From Clostridium_AD sp047624165 (GTDB lineage: Bacteria > Bacillota > Clostridia > Clostridiales > Clostridiaceae): a DNA stretch of 64,000 bases. The notes below the pieces were generated by a model. The model was not told the DNA's origin. It made no database searches and saw only the letters and a list, made by a program, of their open reading frames with translations. How positions within the stretch are numbered: the stretch's first letter is position 1; each line of letters starts with the position of its first letter. Below, piece by piece: positions 34,004 to 44,269 of the stretch. Location of the stretch: positions 8,342 through 72,341 of the forward strand of contig JBLHPD010000001.1 of assembly GCA_047624165.1 (NCBI GenBank), in the 5' to 3' direction. The translations under genes and the position numbers were made by a program.

Positions 34004-35293
34004 TTATTTAGACTTATAATCTTCTCCAAGCATTATTGTTATATCAAAGCTTCCTTTCTTTTCTGCCACCCTTTCAATATTATTTATTCCAAACTCGCTT
34101 TTAATTATTGAATCATATTTACTATCTACTCCATAGGTAACAATCTTTGATTTTAATAATTTCTCACCATTTCCAATTTCAAACTTATCATATCCCTTTT
34201 TACCAATTTCAGTGGAGTAATTAGCTGCAAGACCTGTTTTAAGCGTACAATTTAGCACCTGCAAATTTAAACTATTTTCAAAACTTGTTATGCTACCCGC
34301 TGGGTGTAATATTTTATAAAGTTCTAAATTTTTCTTTTCATCATAAACAAAATAGGAAATCTTATCAATATACTCTGATACCCCTTGAAGCATTGAGGTT
34401 TTTATGTTATCACTGTCTGTGTTTGCAAAAATAAAGCCATAGTTTAATATATCAGAGGGCGTCATATTAGTTTCAGTATATTTAGGTATAGCTTGCATAA
34501 TTCCTGCTAATTTTGTTATTATGCTAGGACTTTTAATTTTTTCTATAACCTTCCTTATAAACAACTGTTGATTTCCTATTCTTCCTATATCCCCATTATT
34601 TTTAGGATCAACCTCATTGTTTTTTCTCCATCTAAAAAATTCCATTGCCTTTTGTCCATCTAGATGAACAGTTTCGCCTTTTTTAAAATCAATATGAAGA
34701 TTTTGAGATCCATCATCATACTTCATAGTATTATTTATTTTCATATCAATACCACCAATAGCATTAATGAGTTCTATAAATCCATTATAATTAACCTTTC
34801 CATAATAATTAACATTAATATCTAGAAGATTTTCTACTTCTTCAGTAAGATACCTCACTCCATTTCCGGGACCGGCTACAACACCAAAGGCATGGGCTTC
34901 ATTTATTTTCCTTCTTTTACCATCTATATAAATTAAAGTATCCCTAGGTATAGATATAATATTAATAGCTTTATTCACAGGATTATAATTTAATAAAATT
35001 ATAGTATCTGTTCTTTGAGCGTTGTCTTTACTAGAATCTCCTAAGGTACCAACATCCACTCCCATAACTAAAATATTTACAGGCTCTCCCTTTTCAGTTT
35101 CAACAAGGGTTATATTATTTTTCTTTGAAATAGCGCTAAAGTTCTGCAAGTAAAAATATGTATATATACCAACACCCAATATTAAAATTAACAATATAAG
35201 AAATAGGACCCTTATATAAATCTTTTTTTTCTTCTTTTTCCTTCTTTTTATATTTTTCATAGCTCTAGTATTTTTACTTAAAGTATCAGTCAT
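34004..35293 (-). CDS. LytR-CpsA-Psr family wall-polymer ligase
   Basis: 429 residues from the ATG at 35293, following AAAGGGGAT. A basic cytoplasmic N-terminus (RRKKKKKK) is followed by one membrane helix (about residues 26-48). The LCP domain is clear: QRTDTIILLNYNPVNKAINIISIPRDTLIYIDGKRRKINEAHAFGV, with the Arg and Asp residues that bind polyprenyl pyrophosphate. These enzymes attach teichoic acids or capsule to peptidoglycan. A C-terminal LytR_C-like domain follows (about residues 330-425). Confidence 0.9.
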   Translation of the reverse strand: MTDTLSKNTRAMKNIKRRKKKKKKIYIRVLFLILLILILGVGIYTYFYLQNFSAISKKNNITLVETEKGEPVNILVMGVDVGTLGDSSKDNAQRTDTIILLNYNPVNKAINIISIPRDTLIYIDGKRRKINEAHAFGVVAGPGNGVRYLTEEVENLLDINVNYYGKVNYNGFIELINAIGGIDMKINNTMKYDDGSQNLHIDFKKGETVHLDGQKAMEFFRWRKNNEVDPKNNGDIGRIGNQQLFIRKVIEKIKSPSIITKLAGIMQAIPKYTETNMTPSDILNYGFIFANTDSDNIKTSMLQGVSEYIDKISYFVYDEKKNLELYKILHPAGSITSFENSLNLQVLNCTLKTGLAANYSTEIGKKGYDKFEIGNGEKLLKSKIVTYGVDSKYDSIIKSEFGINNIERVAEKKGSFDITIMLGEDYKSK

Positions 35294-35501
35294 TTCTTTA
35301 TCCCCTTTGCATGAAAACTTATACATTAGTATTCGATTGTTATTATAAAATATATATTACATCTGTAATATATAAATGTCAATATAAGTTACCAATATAT
35401 TTTTAAATTTACTTTTGCCGAGACCAAATAAAATTTTTAACATATATATATTGACATTGAAAGGCTACAGTTACTGAGATCCACTAATACCAATAAAAAA
35501 A

Positions 35502-35533
35502 TACCATGTGATTCTTTTACGAAATCACATGAT
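35502..35533 (-). terminator. Terminator downstream of ligA
   Basis: ATCATGTGATT pairs with AATCACATGGT, followed on the minus strand by ATTTTTTTATTGG. Confidence 0.75.
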
Positions 35534-35561
35534 ATTTAATGCTTTCACCATTGTATATTAT

Positions 35562-37577
35562 CTATTTTAACATATTTACTAATTCCTCTTCCGATATAAC
35601 TGTAATTCCAAGTCCCTCAGCTTTTGTAAGCTTACTTCCAGCATTCTCCCCTGCTAGCAAATAACTGGTTTTACTCGAAACAGAACCTGACACTTTTCCT
35701 CCATGATTCTCTATCATTACTGAAGCCTCATCTCGCCCCATAGTAGTCAATGTTCCAGTTACAACGAAGGTTAATCCATTAAATCGAGTATCGACCTGAT
35801 TTGAATCTTCTACAGCCATATTAACGCCATAATCTTTTAATCTATCAATCATTTCTCGGTTTTTATTATCTTCAAAAAATTTCAGTATACACAATGCACT
35901 TATTTCACCTATATCAGAAACCTCTTGTAATTCCTCCAAGTTCGTATTTTTTAAGTCTTCAATAGTTTTATAATGTTTCATTAATGATTTTGCTGCTACC
36001 TTACCAATATTAGAAATTCCGAGGCCCGTAAGCAGATTTTGCACTTCATTCTTCTTTGATTTGTCTATAGCGTCTAGTAACTTATCTGTATTCTTTTCTT
36101 TTCCAATTATACCTTGCTGAATTAGTTCCTCGCGATAATTAAACAGTGAATATATATCCGCTATATCTTTGATATACTCAAGACGTATTAGTTCCTTAAC
36201 ATACGCACTGCCAAAGCCTTTTATATCCATAGCGGTTCGACCAACAAAATTAATGATATGTCTTTCTAGTTGTGCCAAACAACTAGGATTTATACATTTA
36301 ATGTCAGCCGTATCTTTTTCCCGGACAGTAGGTGTACCGCATACCGGGCAAATATCCGGAATCTTAAATCTATCTAATTCGTGATCACGTTTTTCTTTCA
36401 CTACAGACTTAATCTTCGGAATAATCTCTCCTGATTTGTATACAACAATTATATCTCCAATCCTTATATCTAAATCATCGATAAAATCTTGGTTGTGAAG
36501 GATTGCCCTAGATACAGATGTACCACATAAACGAATCGGTTCAAATATTGCTGTAGGAGTAATTCTACCGGTTCTCCCTACTGATACTTCAATATCGATT
36601 AATTTTGTTTCTTTTTCTTCTGGAGGAAATTTATAAGCAATAGCCCATTTCGGAACTTTTGAAGTATTTCCAAGTTCTTTTCTATCTTCCAAATTATTAA
36701 TTTTAATAACAACTCCGTCAATATCGTATGCTAATTTGCCTCTTTCCTCTCCTATTGACTCAATAGCATTCCATACTTCATCAGCTGTTTTACATTTTAC
36801 ATAATTCTCAATAACTTTTACACCTTGCTTTTTTAACCATTCATAACTTTCGGTATGTGTTTCAAATTCAATACCTTTGCTTTCTTGAACATTAAAAATA
36901 AATAAAGATAATTCTCTTTCCTTTGTTATTTTACTATCTAACTGTCTGAGTGTTCCCGCAGCACAGTTCCTTGGATTGGCAAATATCTTTTTCTCTAATA
37001 ACTCTTGCTTCTCATTAACCTTTTCAAACGCAACAGTTGCCATATATACTTCACCACGAATTTCGAGGTATGGAACTTTCTCTTTTAATTTCCATGCAAC
37101 ATCCGCAATTACTTTAGCATTTTCAGTTACATCCTCACCTTGAATGATTCCGTCACCTCTAGTCACAGCAACTGTTAATTTACCATCTACATAACGCAGG
37201 GACATTGACAAACCATCTATTTTTAGTTCAACAACAAAAGTTGGATCATTCAGCTCCTCAATCATTCTATTTACGTAAGCATAAACTTCTTCTTTTGTAA
37301 ATACGTCTTGCAAACTGAGCATTGGGACATTATGTTTTACGAGTACTCCAGCTTTTCTTTTAGCATTACCACCTACTTTTTGAGTTGGGGAATCTAAAGT
37401 GATAAATTCTGGGTATGTTTTTTCCATTGCTTTAAGAGTAAGCATTAATGTATCATAATCAGAATCTGATATTTCCGGATCATCTTCATTGTAATATCTA
37501 CCACTATGGTAATTAATTATCTTTTTAATTTCATTAATTCTTTCTTCTACATTCATCGTATTTATATCAATATTCAC
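35562..37577 (-). CDS. ligA: NAD-dependent DNA ligase LigA
   Basis: 671 residues from a GTG at 37577, preceded by AAAGGGTG; the ATG five codons further in the visible frame and the longer upstream frame are less likely. Domains in order: Ia region (YYNEDDPEISDSDYD), adenylation with catalytic Lys in ELKIDGLS, OB fold (DIRIGDIIVVYKSGEIIPKI), Cys4 zinc finger (CPVCGTP and CINPSC), helix-hairpin-helix repeats, and a C-terminal BRCT. It seals nicks in replication and repair. pcrA lies 88 bases upstream in the same direction. Confidence 0.96.
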   Translation of the reverse strand: MNIDINTMNVEERINEIKKIINYHSGRYYNEDDPEISDSDYDTLMLTLKAMEKTYPEFITLDSPTQKVGGNAKRKAGVLVKHNVPMLSLQDVFTKEEVYAYVNRMIEELNDPTFVVELKIDGLSMSLRYVDGKLTVAVTRGDGIIQGEDVTENAKVIADVAWKLKEKVPYLEIRGEVYMATVAFEKVNEKQELLEKKIFANPRNCAAGTLRQLDSKITKERELSLFIFNVQESKGIEFETHTESYEWLKKQGVKVIENYVKCKTADEVWNAIESIGEERGKLAYDIDGVVIKINNLEDRKELGNTSKVPKWAIAYKFPPEEKETKLIDIEVSVGRTGRITPTAIFEPIRLCGTSVSRAILHNQDFIDDLDIRIGDIIVVYKSGEIIPKIKSVVKEKRDHELDRFKIPDICPVCGTPTVREKDTADIKCINPSCLAQLERHIINFVGRTAMDIKGFGSAYVKELIRLEYIKDIADIYSLFNYREELIQQGIIGKEKNTDKLLDAIDKSKKNEVQNLLTGLGISNIGKVAAKSLMKHYKTIEDLKNTNLEELQEVSDIGEISALCILKFFEDNKNREMIDRLKDYGVNMAVEDSNQVDTRFNGLTFVVTGTLTTMGRDEASVMIENHGGKVSGSVSSKTSYLLAGENAGSKLTKAEGLGITVISEEELVNMLK

Positions 37578-37664
37578 AACGTACACCCTTTCACACAAAC
37601 TCTTCATATTAGGCATCTGAAAGAAAATAACTAGTATTTCACTAGTCATTTATTTTCATGTTAC

Positions 37665-39944
37665 TTATAACATTTCCAAAGGTGCTTTATCTAATACCAA
37701 CTTTTTTATTCCCATGTTATCAAAAGCTATTGAAATTAATGTATCCTTATTAGAACTTGAAACTGACACAATGGTACCCACTCCAAATTTGCTATGTCTA
37801 ACTTTTCTACCTACAGTAGCTTCATCCTTCATAGCGTGTTCACCCTTCATGGCGTGTTCACCATTCATGGAGCCTTCGCCATTGGTAATTGATACATAAT
37901 CATGCGTGGCCTGATTACCTTCTTTACTAGTAGAACTTAGGAGCCCATGAGGGTTATACTTTGGTATAGCCTTAGTGTGATTTCTCTTTAATACCTGCAC
38001 AGTCCTATTTTTAGTTCCTCCAACAATTTCTTTTAAATCTTCTGATATTTCGCTTATAAAACTAGAAGGTTGATACCCAACGCTTCTTCCAAATACCATC
38101 CTATTTTCAGCAGAAGTTATATAAAGCTTATCTTCTGCTCTTGTTATAGCAACATAGCATAAACGCCTTGATTCTTCCATTTCAGTAGGACTGTTTAAAG
38201 AAGACATTCCTGGGAATATACCATTTTCCATACCTACCATGAATACTACTGGGAATTCCAACCCCTTTGCACTATGCACTGTCATCATTCCTGCAGTATT
38301 TACAGTTTCCTCTGGGTCTTCTGTATTTGAACCCAAACTTACTCCTTCTAAGAATGCTAAGAGAGATTTATCTTCTGAAGTCTTTTCAAATTCTACAGCA
38401 TCTGATACTAATTCCTTTATATTTTCTACCCTGCTCTCATCTTCTGGTTCCTTAGATGTTTCTAACTGCTTTAGATACCCTGTATCGTCTAAAATACACT
38501 TAATTAGCTGAGATACAGGCACCTCTTCCTTTTTAATCATAAAACTATTCATAAGACTAACAAATTTACTTATGGATGATATATTTCTAGTTGTAAGTGT
38601 AGGTATATACTCTACATCTAGAACAGCACTATACAAACACTGATCTATTCCAGTTGCAAATTCTTGAATCTTTTGAATAGTTGCATCACCTATACTTCTT
38701 TTAGGTACATTAATAATCCTTTTTAGTGCAATATCATCAAGCGGATTATTCATAAGCTTTAAATAGGCCATTATATCCTTTATTTCTTTTCTATCATAAA
38801 ACTTTAATCCCCCTACTATTCTATATGGTATTAAATTTTTCCTAAAACTCTCCTCAAAAATACGAGATTGGGAATTCATCCTATATAAAATCGCAAAATC
38901 CTTAAAGCTCTTATTTTCATCTTTCATAATTGTCTTAATTTGACTTGCTACAAAATTTGCCTCATCTCTGTCCGAAAATGCTCTATATAAATTGATTTTA
39001 TCTCCACATTCTTTTTCGGTCCTTAGTGCCTTATCTTTTCTTTGGGAATTATTTTTTATGACTTCATTAGCTGCCGTAAGTATATTCCCTTTCGATCTAT
39101 AATTCTGCTCAAGTTTAACTACTTTTGCGCTTGGATAATCTTTTTCAAAATCTAAGATATTGGTGACATCTGCACCCCTCCAAGCATAAATACATTGGTC
39201 ATCGTCTCCAACTACGCATATGTTTTCTTTTTCATCTACTAAAAGCTTTATAAGCATATACTGTGCCTTATTTGTATCTTGATACTCATCCACCATAATA
39301 TACTTAAATTTTTTATGGTAAAAATCTAAAACATCTTGATTATTTCTAAGCAAATCAACAGCTTTAAAAATCAGATCATCAAAATCTAGTGCATTATTAT
39401 TTTTTAGTTTTTTTTGATAAAGAACATATATATCAGCAATTTTATTTTTTCTGAAATCATGTTCATTTTCTCTTTTGTATTCTTTAGCAGAAATAAGTTC
39501 GTTTTTAGCATTTGATATTTTGCCTAAAATCTCGCCATCCGTCAAATCTTTTTCATTAATATCAAGTTCCTTCATACACTGTTTAATTAAACTCTTTTGA
39601 TCATAGCTATCGTAAATAGTAAAATTTTTATTATAACCTAGCTTATCTATTTCTCTACGAAGAATCCTAACACAACTAGAATGAAAGGTAGAAATCCACA
39701 TATTATCTGCCACATTACCTACAAGGCTCCGCACTCTGTCCTTCATTTCACCAGCTGCTTTATTAGTAAAAGTTATGGCTAAAATTTGAGACGGATATAT
39801 AGATAAATCTTCAATCATATGTGCAATTCTATAAGTTAAAACTCTAGTTTTTCCAGAGCCCGCACCAGCCAATATTAGTAGAGGACCATCCACTGTTATG
39901 GCAGCCTCACATTGCTCTTTGTTTAACAAACTTTTTAAATCCAT
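37665..39944 (-). CDS. pcrA: ATP-dependent DNA helicase PcrA (UvrD family)
   Basis: 759 residues. SF1A motifs in order: Q motif LNKEQCEAA, Walker A AGAGSGKTRVLTYR near residue 28, AITFTNKAAGEMKDR, DEYQDTNKAQY near 222, GDDDQCIYAWRGAD, QNYRSKGNIL, and TVHSAKGLEFPVVFMVG near 570. The C-terminus has a Tudor-like VGRKVRHSKFGVGTIVS. A short in-frame repeat (GEHAMK twice) precedes that domain and looks species-specific. It is paired with ligA, a classical Firmicutes pairing. Confidence 0.95.
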   Translation of the reverse strand: MDLKSLLNKEQCEAAITVDGPLLILAGAGSGKTRVLTYRIAHMIEDLSIYPSQILAITFTNKAAGEMKDRVRSLVGNVADNMWISTFHSSCVRILRREIDKLGYNKNFTIYDSYDQKSLIKQCMKELDINEKDLTDGEILGKISNAKNELISAKEYKRENEHDFRKNKIADIYVLYQKKLKNNNALDFDDLIFKAVDLLRNNQDVLDFYHKKFKYIMVDEYQDTNKAQYMLIKLLVDEKENICVVGDDDQCIYAWRGADVTNILDFEKDYPSAKVVKLEQNYRSKGNILTAANEVIKNNSQRKDKALRTEKECGDKINLYRAFSDRDEANFVASQIKTIMKDENKSFKDFAILYRMNSQSRIFEESFRKNLIPYRIVGGLKFYDRKEIKDIMAYLKLMNNPLDDIALKRIINVPKRSIGDATIQKIQEFATGIDQCLYSAVLDVEYIPTLTTRNISSISKFVSLMNSFMIKKEEVPVSQLIKCILDDTGYLKQLETSKEPEDESRVENIKELVSDAVEFEKTSEDKSLLAFLEGVSLGSNTEDPEETVNTAGMMTVHSAKGLEFPVVFMVGMENGIFPGMSSLNSPTEMEESRRLCYVAITRAEDKLYITSAENRMVFGRSVGYQPSSFISEISEDLKEIVGGTKNRTVQVLKRNHTKAIPKYNPHGLLSSTSKEGNQATHDYVSITNGEGSMNGEHAMKGEHAMKDEATVGRKVRHSKFGVGTIVSVSSSNKDTLISIAFDNMGIKKLVLDKAPLEML

Positions 39945-40008
39945 AAAAACACTCCTTATATATTATATTAATACTAGTTACATCTAGCATTACTAATTCT
40001 CCACTCAA

Positions 40009-40057
40009 TGCGCATTTAAACAAATAATAAATCAATATGCTATTTATTTGAATGAGC
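40009..40057. repeat. Palindromic intergenic repeat (copy B)
   Basis: GCGCATTTAAACAAATAATA and CTATTTATTTGAATGAGC form an imperfect hairpin. It resembles the repeats at 50377-50446 and 33435-33493. It lies in the 277-base gap upstream of pcrA, which otherwise holds no gene. Confidence 0.5.
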
Positions 40058-40221
40058 AAAATATACTTATAATTATATCACAGTCTGCGAGAACTAAAAC
40101 GAAAAAAATAGAGACGATCAATTTATATTCACCCCTTTAGTTAAACTGAGTAAACCTTTGTTAACCGTCCCCTTTTTATTTGTTTTTATTTGCATCTACA
40201 AGGCTATGAAAATAAATACAC

Positions 40222-40524
40222 TTATTCTTTTAATTCCAAACGTCCTAATATAAGTTTATATCCATCACTACCATAATTTAATGATCTGTTGATTCTACTT
40301 ATTGTAGCAGTACTTGCCCCTGTAGTACTAGCTATATCCAAATAGGTTCTTTTTGCTGCTAACATTTTTGCTACTTGAAGTCTTTGCTCAAATGCTTTAA
40401 TTTCATTTATAGTGCATATATCCTCAAAAAATCTATAACACTCTTCCTTTGTTTGTAGGCTTAAAACGCCCTCGAAAAGAAAATCCATATCTTTACTTTC
40501 TAATTTGGAACTATATTCACTCAT
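40222..40524 (-). CDS. YerC/YecD-family TrpR-like regulator
   Basis: 100 residues. The helix-turn-helix (LAAKRTYLDIASTTGASTATISRINRSLNYGSDGYKLIL) and size match YerC/YecD proteins of the TrpR superfamily. In Bacillus the homologous gene lies beside pcrA and ligA, as here. The regulatory target is unknown. It has no Trp-binding residues that I can identify. Confidence 0.85.
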   Translation of the reverse strand: MSEYSSKLESKDMDFLFEGVLSLQTKEECYRFFEDICTINEIKAFEQRLQVAKMLAAKRTYLDIASTTGASTATISRINRSLNYGSDGYKLILGRLELKE

Positions 40525-40617
40525 TATCTTTCACCTCTAATAATCATAGATTACTTTAAACAATTTTATCATCTATATTACATTTTTACTATTAAAATTT
40601 AAAAATATATAAAAAAG

Positions 40618-40651
40618 TGCAGTTTATTAAAAACTATTTAAATAAACTGCA
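40618..40651 (-). terminator. Terminator downstream of secG
   Basis: A stem of TGCAGTTTATT with AATAAACTGCA, followed on the minus strand by CTTTTTTATAT. Confidence 0.8.
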
Positions 40652-40696
40652 GTAAAAGCCTAAGATGTCTATTAAATTATGAATTAGATAATTATG

Positions 40697-40927
40697 TTAT
40701 TTAACTAAATTTAGCATCACGGTAATTATCATAAAGAAAACTGCTGTAACTGCTGTGATTTTTGCTAATACTGATTCTGCAGTTTTTGTTTTATTTTTAG
40801 CAAAAAAAGTATCTGAACTTCCTGCTATAAGACCACTTAACCCATTTGATTTGCTCGGTTGCATCATAACTGTGACAATTATAACTATTGAAGTTATAAC
40901 CTGCAAAACTACTAGAAAATTGTGCAT
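40697..40927 (-). CDS. secG: Preprotein translocase subunit SecG
   Basis: 76 residues with two membrane helices (residues 2-22 and 50-74) and the connecting MMQPSKSNGLSGLIAGSSDTFF loop typical of SecG. It assists SecYE-dependent export. It has a strong AGGGGGTG site and lies downstream of the enolase gene, with a possible structured leader in between. Confidence 0.95.
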   Translation of the reverse strand: MHNFLVVLQVITSIVIIVTVMMQPSKSNGLSGLIAGSSDTFFAKNKTKTAESVLAKITAVTAVFFMIITVMLNLVK

Positions 40928-41226
40928 GCGTACACCCCCTATTCATCCAATACCTGATTATTTTAGCATACTCTAAGGTAGCCTACAATCTGAAACTCCC
41001 ACACATAAATTAATGGGGTTCTTAGATACATTAACTTCTCCTAAACTCTCGCCTACCCAAAATCAGTAGGTTACAACATAAAGGAAGTAATGTAATACAA
41101 CTGACAAAACATCACTATAATATACTAATAATTACATAAAGATCAATGATTAAATCATTATACTTTTTTATTAAGCTTAACACAATTTTAATTGAAAATC
41201 CATACAAACGCAAGAAAAATGTAAGA
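40928..41226 (-). ncRNA. Candidate structured leader or small RNA upstream of secG
   Basis: In the 336-base gap between eno and secG, the minus strand holds CCTAC at 41071-41067, GTAGG at 41057-41053 and a second GTAGG with CTACC at 40986-40977. CCTAC can pair with either GTAGG copy, giving two exclusive folds. TTGTCA upstream could be a -35 element. No known riboswitch consensus is recognised, so this is tentative. Confidence 0.3.
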
Positions 41227-41247
41227 GTATAGCCTATAAAGACTATA
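41227..41247 (-). terminator. Weak terminator downstream of eno
   Basis: GTATAG and CTATAC form a 6-base stem just after the eno stop codon, followed on the minus strand by CTCTTACATTTTTC. The T-run is displaced, so termination may be partial. Confidence 0.45.
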
Positions 41248-41263
41248 CCCTAATAATAATTAA

Positions 41264-42559
41264 TTATCTTTTGATGTTGTAGAATGCTTTTAACCCTCTG
41301 TATTCAGCCATTTCTTCTAATTCTTCTTCTATTCTTAATAATTGATTGTATTTAGAAACTCGCTCGCTTCTAGCTGGAGCACCAGTCTTAATTTGTCCTG
41401 CATTCATAGCTACAACAAGATCAGCGATTGTTGTATCTTCTGTTTCTCCTGATCTGTGAGAAACTACTGCAGTATATCCTGCTCGTTCAGCCATTTCTAT
41501 AGCATTTAATGTTTCAGTTAATGTTCCTATTTGATTTAATTTTATAAGGATTGAATTCGCAACTTTTTTATCAATTCCCATTTGCAATCTATCAGTGTTA
41601 GTTACAAATAAGTCGTCTCCAACTAATTGAACTTTATCTCCTATTTTATCAGTTAAGTATTTCCAACCTGCCCAATCTTCTTCAGCCATACCATCTTCAA
41701 TAGAGATAATTGGATATTTGTTAACGAGTTCTACATAGTAATCAGCCATTTGCTCTGGAGTAAGTATTCTTCCCTCAGACGCTAAATTATATTTTCCTTC
41801 TTCAAAGAATTCAGAAGCTGCTGGATCAAGAGCTATATAGATATCTTTTCCTGGAACATACCCAGCTTTTTCTATAGCTTCAATTATAATTTTTATAGCT
41901 TCTTCGTTTGATGATAAGTTTGGAGCGAATCCACCTTCATCACCAACACCAGTAGATAATCCCTTAGTTTTTAATAATGCTTTTAATGCATGATAAACTT
42001 CTGCACTCATTCTTAAAGCTTCTCTAAAAGAAGTTGCTCCAACTGGCATAACCATAAACTCTTGTAAGTCTACATTGTTATCAGCATGGCTTCCACCATT
42101 TATAATATTCATCATTGGAACTGGTAAAACCTTAGCATTTACTCCTCCAATATATTGGTATAATCCAAGTCCTAATGACTCAGCAGCTGCTCTAGCACAT
42201 GCAAGTGACACTCCAAGAATTGCATTAGCACCTAGTTTTGCTTTATTAGGTGTTCCATCAAGAGTTATCATTGCGTTGTCAATTGCTATTTGATCATATA
42301 CATTCATTCCTACTATCTCTTCAGCTATTATATTATTTACATTATCAACAGCGTTTAAAACTCCCTTACCGCCATACACATCTTTGTCTCCATCTCTGAG
42401 TTCTACTGCTTCAAATATACCAGTAGATGCTCCTGATGGTACTGATGCTCTTGCTATTGTTCCATCTTCCAGGGTTACTTCAACCTCAACAGTTGGGAAT
42501 GCTCTTGAATCCAAAATTTGTCTTGCATAAATATCAATTATCTCAATAAAGTTTTTCAT
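41264..42559 (-). CDS. eno: Enolase
   Basis: 431 residues, the normal length. Diagnostic segments: DSRAFPTVEVEV, GGSHADNNVDLQEFMVMP, the metal-binding ALDPAASEF and SIEDGMAEEDW, GDDLFVTNT, the catalytic Lys in ILIKLNQIGTLTE, and SHRSGETEDTTIADLVVA. It converts 2-phosphoglycerate to phosphoenolpyruvate. It is the last glycolytic gene of the block, 120 bases after gpmI. Confidence 0.98.
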   Translation of the reverse strand: MKNFIEIIDIYARQILDSRAFPTVEVEVTLEDGTIARASVPSGASTGIFEAVELRDGDKDVYGGKGVLNAVDNVNNIIAEEIVGMNVYDQIAIDNAMITLDGTPNKAKLGANAILGVSLACARAAAESLGLGLYQYIGGVNAKVLPVPMMNIINGGSHADNNVDLQEFMVMPVGATSFREALRMSAEVYHALKALLKTKGLSTGVGDEGGFAPNLSSNEEAIKIIIEAIEKAGYVPGKDIYIALDPAASEFFEEGKYNLASEGRILTPEQMADYYVELVNKYPIISIEDGMAEEDWAGWKYLTDKIGDKVQLVGDDLFVTNTDRLQMGIDKKVANSILIKLNQIGTLTETLNAIEMAERAGYTAVVSHRSGETEDTTIADLVVAMNAGQIKTGAPARSERVSKYNQLLRIEEELEEMAEYRGLKAFYNIKR

Positions 42560-42678
42560 ATTATCTTACCTCCAAAGTTTTTTTCTATATTATTATCACC
42601 TAAATTAAACAATATAATACTATAATTTAAACAACCACAAGTTAATCAAATATAATATATTAATTCCATTTAGTTTTT

Positions 42679-44211
42679 TTAAAGTGTGATTAATGATTTT
42701 CCTGTCATCTCACTAGGTACAGCGAGTCCCATAACTCTCAGCATAGTAGGTGCTATATCAGCCAATATCCCACTATTTTTTAGCTCATTACGATGATTTG
42801 AAACGCATGTAAATGGAACTAAATTTGTAGTATGTGCTGTCATAGGCTTTCCAGATGAATAGTCAATCATTTGTTCAGAGTTTCCATGATCTGCAGTTAT
42901 AAATACGGTACCATCGCTACTAAGAACACTTTCAACTATTTTCCCAAGACATTCATCAACTACTTCTATAGCCTTTTTAGCCGCTTCAAAATCTCCTGTA
43001 TGACCTACCATATCTGGGTTAGCATAGTTAAGTATTATCATGTCATATTCATTCGTTTTAAGTCTCTTTAATAATTCCTCTGTAACCTCATATGCACTCA
43101 TTTCTGGTTTCAAATCATATGTAGCCACTTTGGGTGATGGAATAAGTGCTCTATCTTCATTTGGGTTCGGGGCCTCAACCCCTCCATTGAAGAAGAATGT
43201 AACATGGGCATATTTTTCTGTTTCAGCTATTCGGAGTTGTTTTTTACCCATTTTACTAACATATTCTCCAAGCGTATTGCTATAACTTTCTGGAGCATAT
43301 GCTACATCAACATTTTCTATAGATATATCATATTGAGTAGTACATACAAAGTTCAAAGCTAAAGTTTCTCTTTTGAATCCATCAAATACTTTATCATTTA
43401 TTGCTCTAGTAATTTCTCTAGCCCTATCTGGCCTAAAATTAAAAAATATTACACTATCATTATTATGGATAGAAGCTATTGGCTTACTATTCTCCATTAT
43501 AACAGTGGGAAGAACAAATTCATCTGTCTTATTATCATGAATAGCTTTTTTAACTGCCTCAATCGCTGAGGTGTTTTCTTCACCCTTTGATAAAACCATA
43601 GCATTATAAGCAAGCTGGACTCTTTCCCATCTTTTGTCTCTATCCATAGCATAATATCTACCACATACAGTCGCAATTTTCCCTATACCAATTTCTTTCA
43701 TATATTCTTCGAGTTCTGATATGTATTTTAGTGCTGAACCTGGTTGTACATCCCTTCCATCTAAAAAAGCATGCACATAAACATTTTTGGCACCTTTATC
43801 CTTAGCAAGTTTTATTAAAGCCTTTAAATGATCAATATGAGAGTGAACTCCTCCATCAGACAATAATCCTAAAAGATGAACTGAAGAATTCGCCACAATA
43901 GCTTTATCTATGGCACTTGTAAATGCAGGGTTTTTAAAGAAGTTTCCTTCATTTATATCTTTTGTTATTTTTGTAAGCGCTTGGTATATAATTCTACCAG
44001 CACCTATATTTAAATGACCAACTTCTGAATTTCCCATTTGTCCCTCTGGTAGTCCTACTTCAAGGCCACTTGCACTTAATTTAGCAGTTGGATATTTCTT
44101 TATTATTTTGTCATAGTTTGGTTTATTTGCTGCGATCACTGCATTCCCATCTACATTAGATGATAATCCAAATCCATCTAAAATCATTAACATTACTGGT
44201 TTTTTTGACAT
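42679..44211 (-). CDS. gpmI: 2,3-bisphosphoglycerate-independent phosphoglycerate mutase
   Basis: 510 residues from the ATG at 44211, following GGGAGGAACAAGA. Alkaline-phosphatase superfamily metal residues are visible: MILDGFG, the phosphoserine site in MGNSEVGH near residue 60, and ITADHGNSEQM near 440. It interconverts 3- and 2-phosphoglycerate with manganese. It lies between tpiA and eno in the usual clostridial order. Confidence 0.97.
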   Translation of the reverse strand: MSKKPVMLMILDGFGLSSNVDGNAVIAANKPNYDKIIKKYPTAKLSASGLEVGLPEGQMGNSEVGHLNIGAGRIIYQALTKITKDINEGNFFKNPAFTSAIDKAIVANSSVHLLGLLSDGGVHSHIDHLKALIKLAKDKGAKNVYVHAFLDGRDVQPGSALKYISELEEYMKEIGIGKIATVCGRYYAMDRDKRWERVQLAYNAMVLSKGEENTSAIEAVKKAIHDNKTDEFVLPTVIMENSKPIASIHNNDSVIFFNFRPDRAREITRAINDKVFDGFKRETLALNFVCTTQYDISIENVDVAYAPESYSNTLGEYVSKMGKKQLRIAETEKYAHVTFFFNGGVEAPNPNEDRALIPSPKVATYDLKPEMSAYEVTEELLKRLKTNEYDMIILNYANPDMVGHTGDFEAAKKAIEVVDECLGKIVESVLSSDGTVFITADHGNSEQMIDYSSGKPMTAHTTNLVPFTCVSNHRNELKNSGILADIAPTMLRVMGLAVPSEMTGKSLITL

Positions 44212-44269
44212 TCTTGTTCCTCCCACCCATTGTTTCTAAAAATCATTACACATAAGTATGTATTTTTTC

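Noticed and set aside
37577..37649. Longer LigA start
   Set aside because: The extra residues overlap the repeat-like hairpin sequence and do not resemble LigA; the GTG with AAAGGGTG fits family length.
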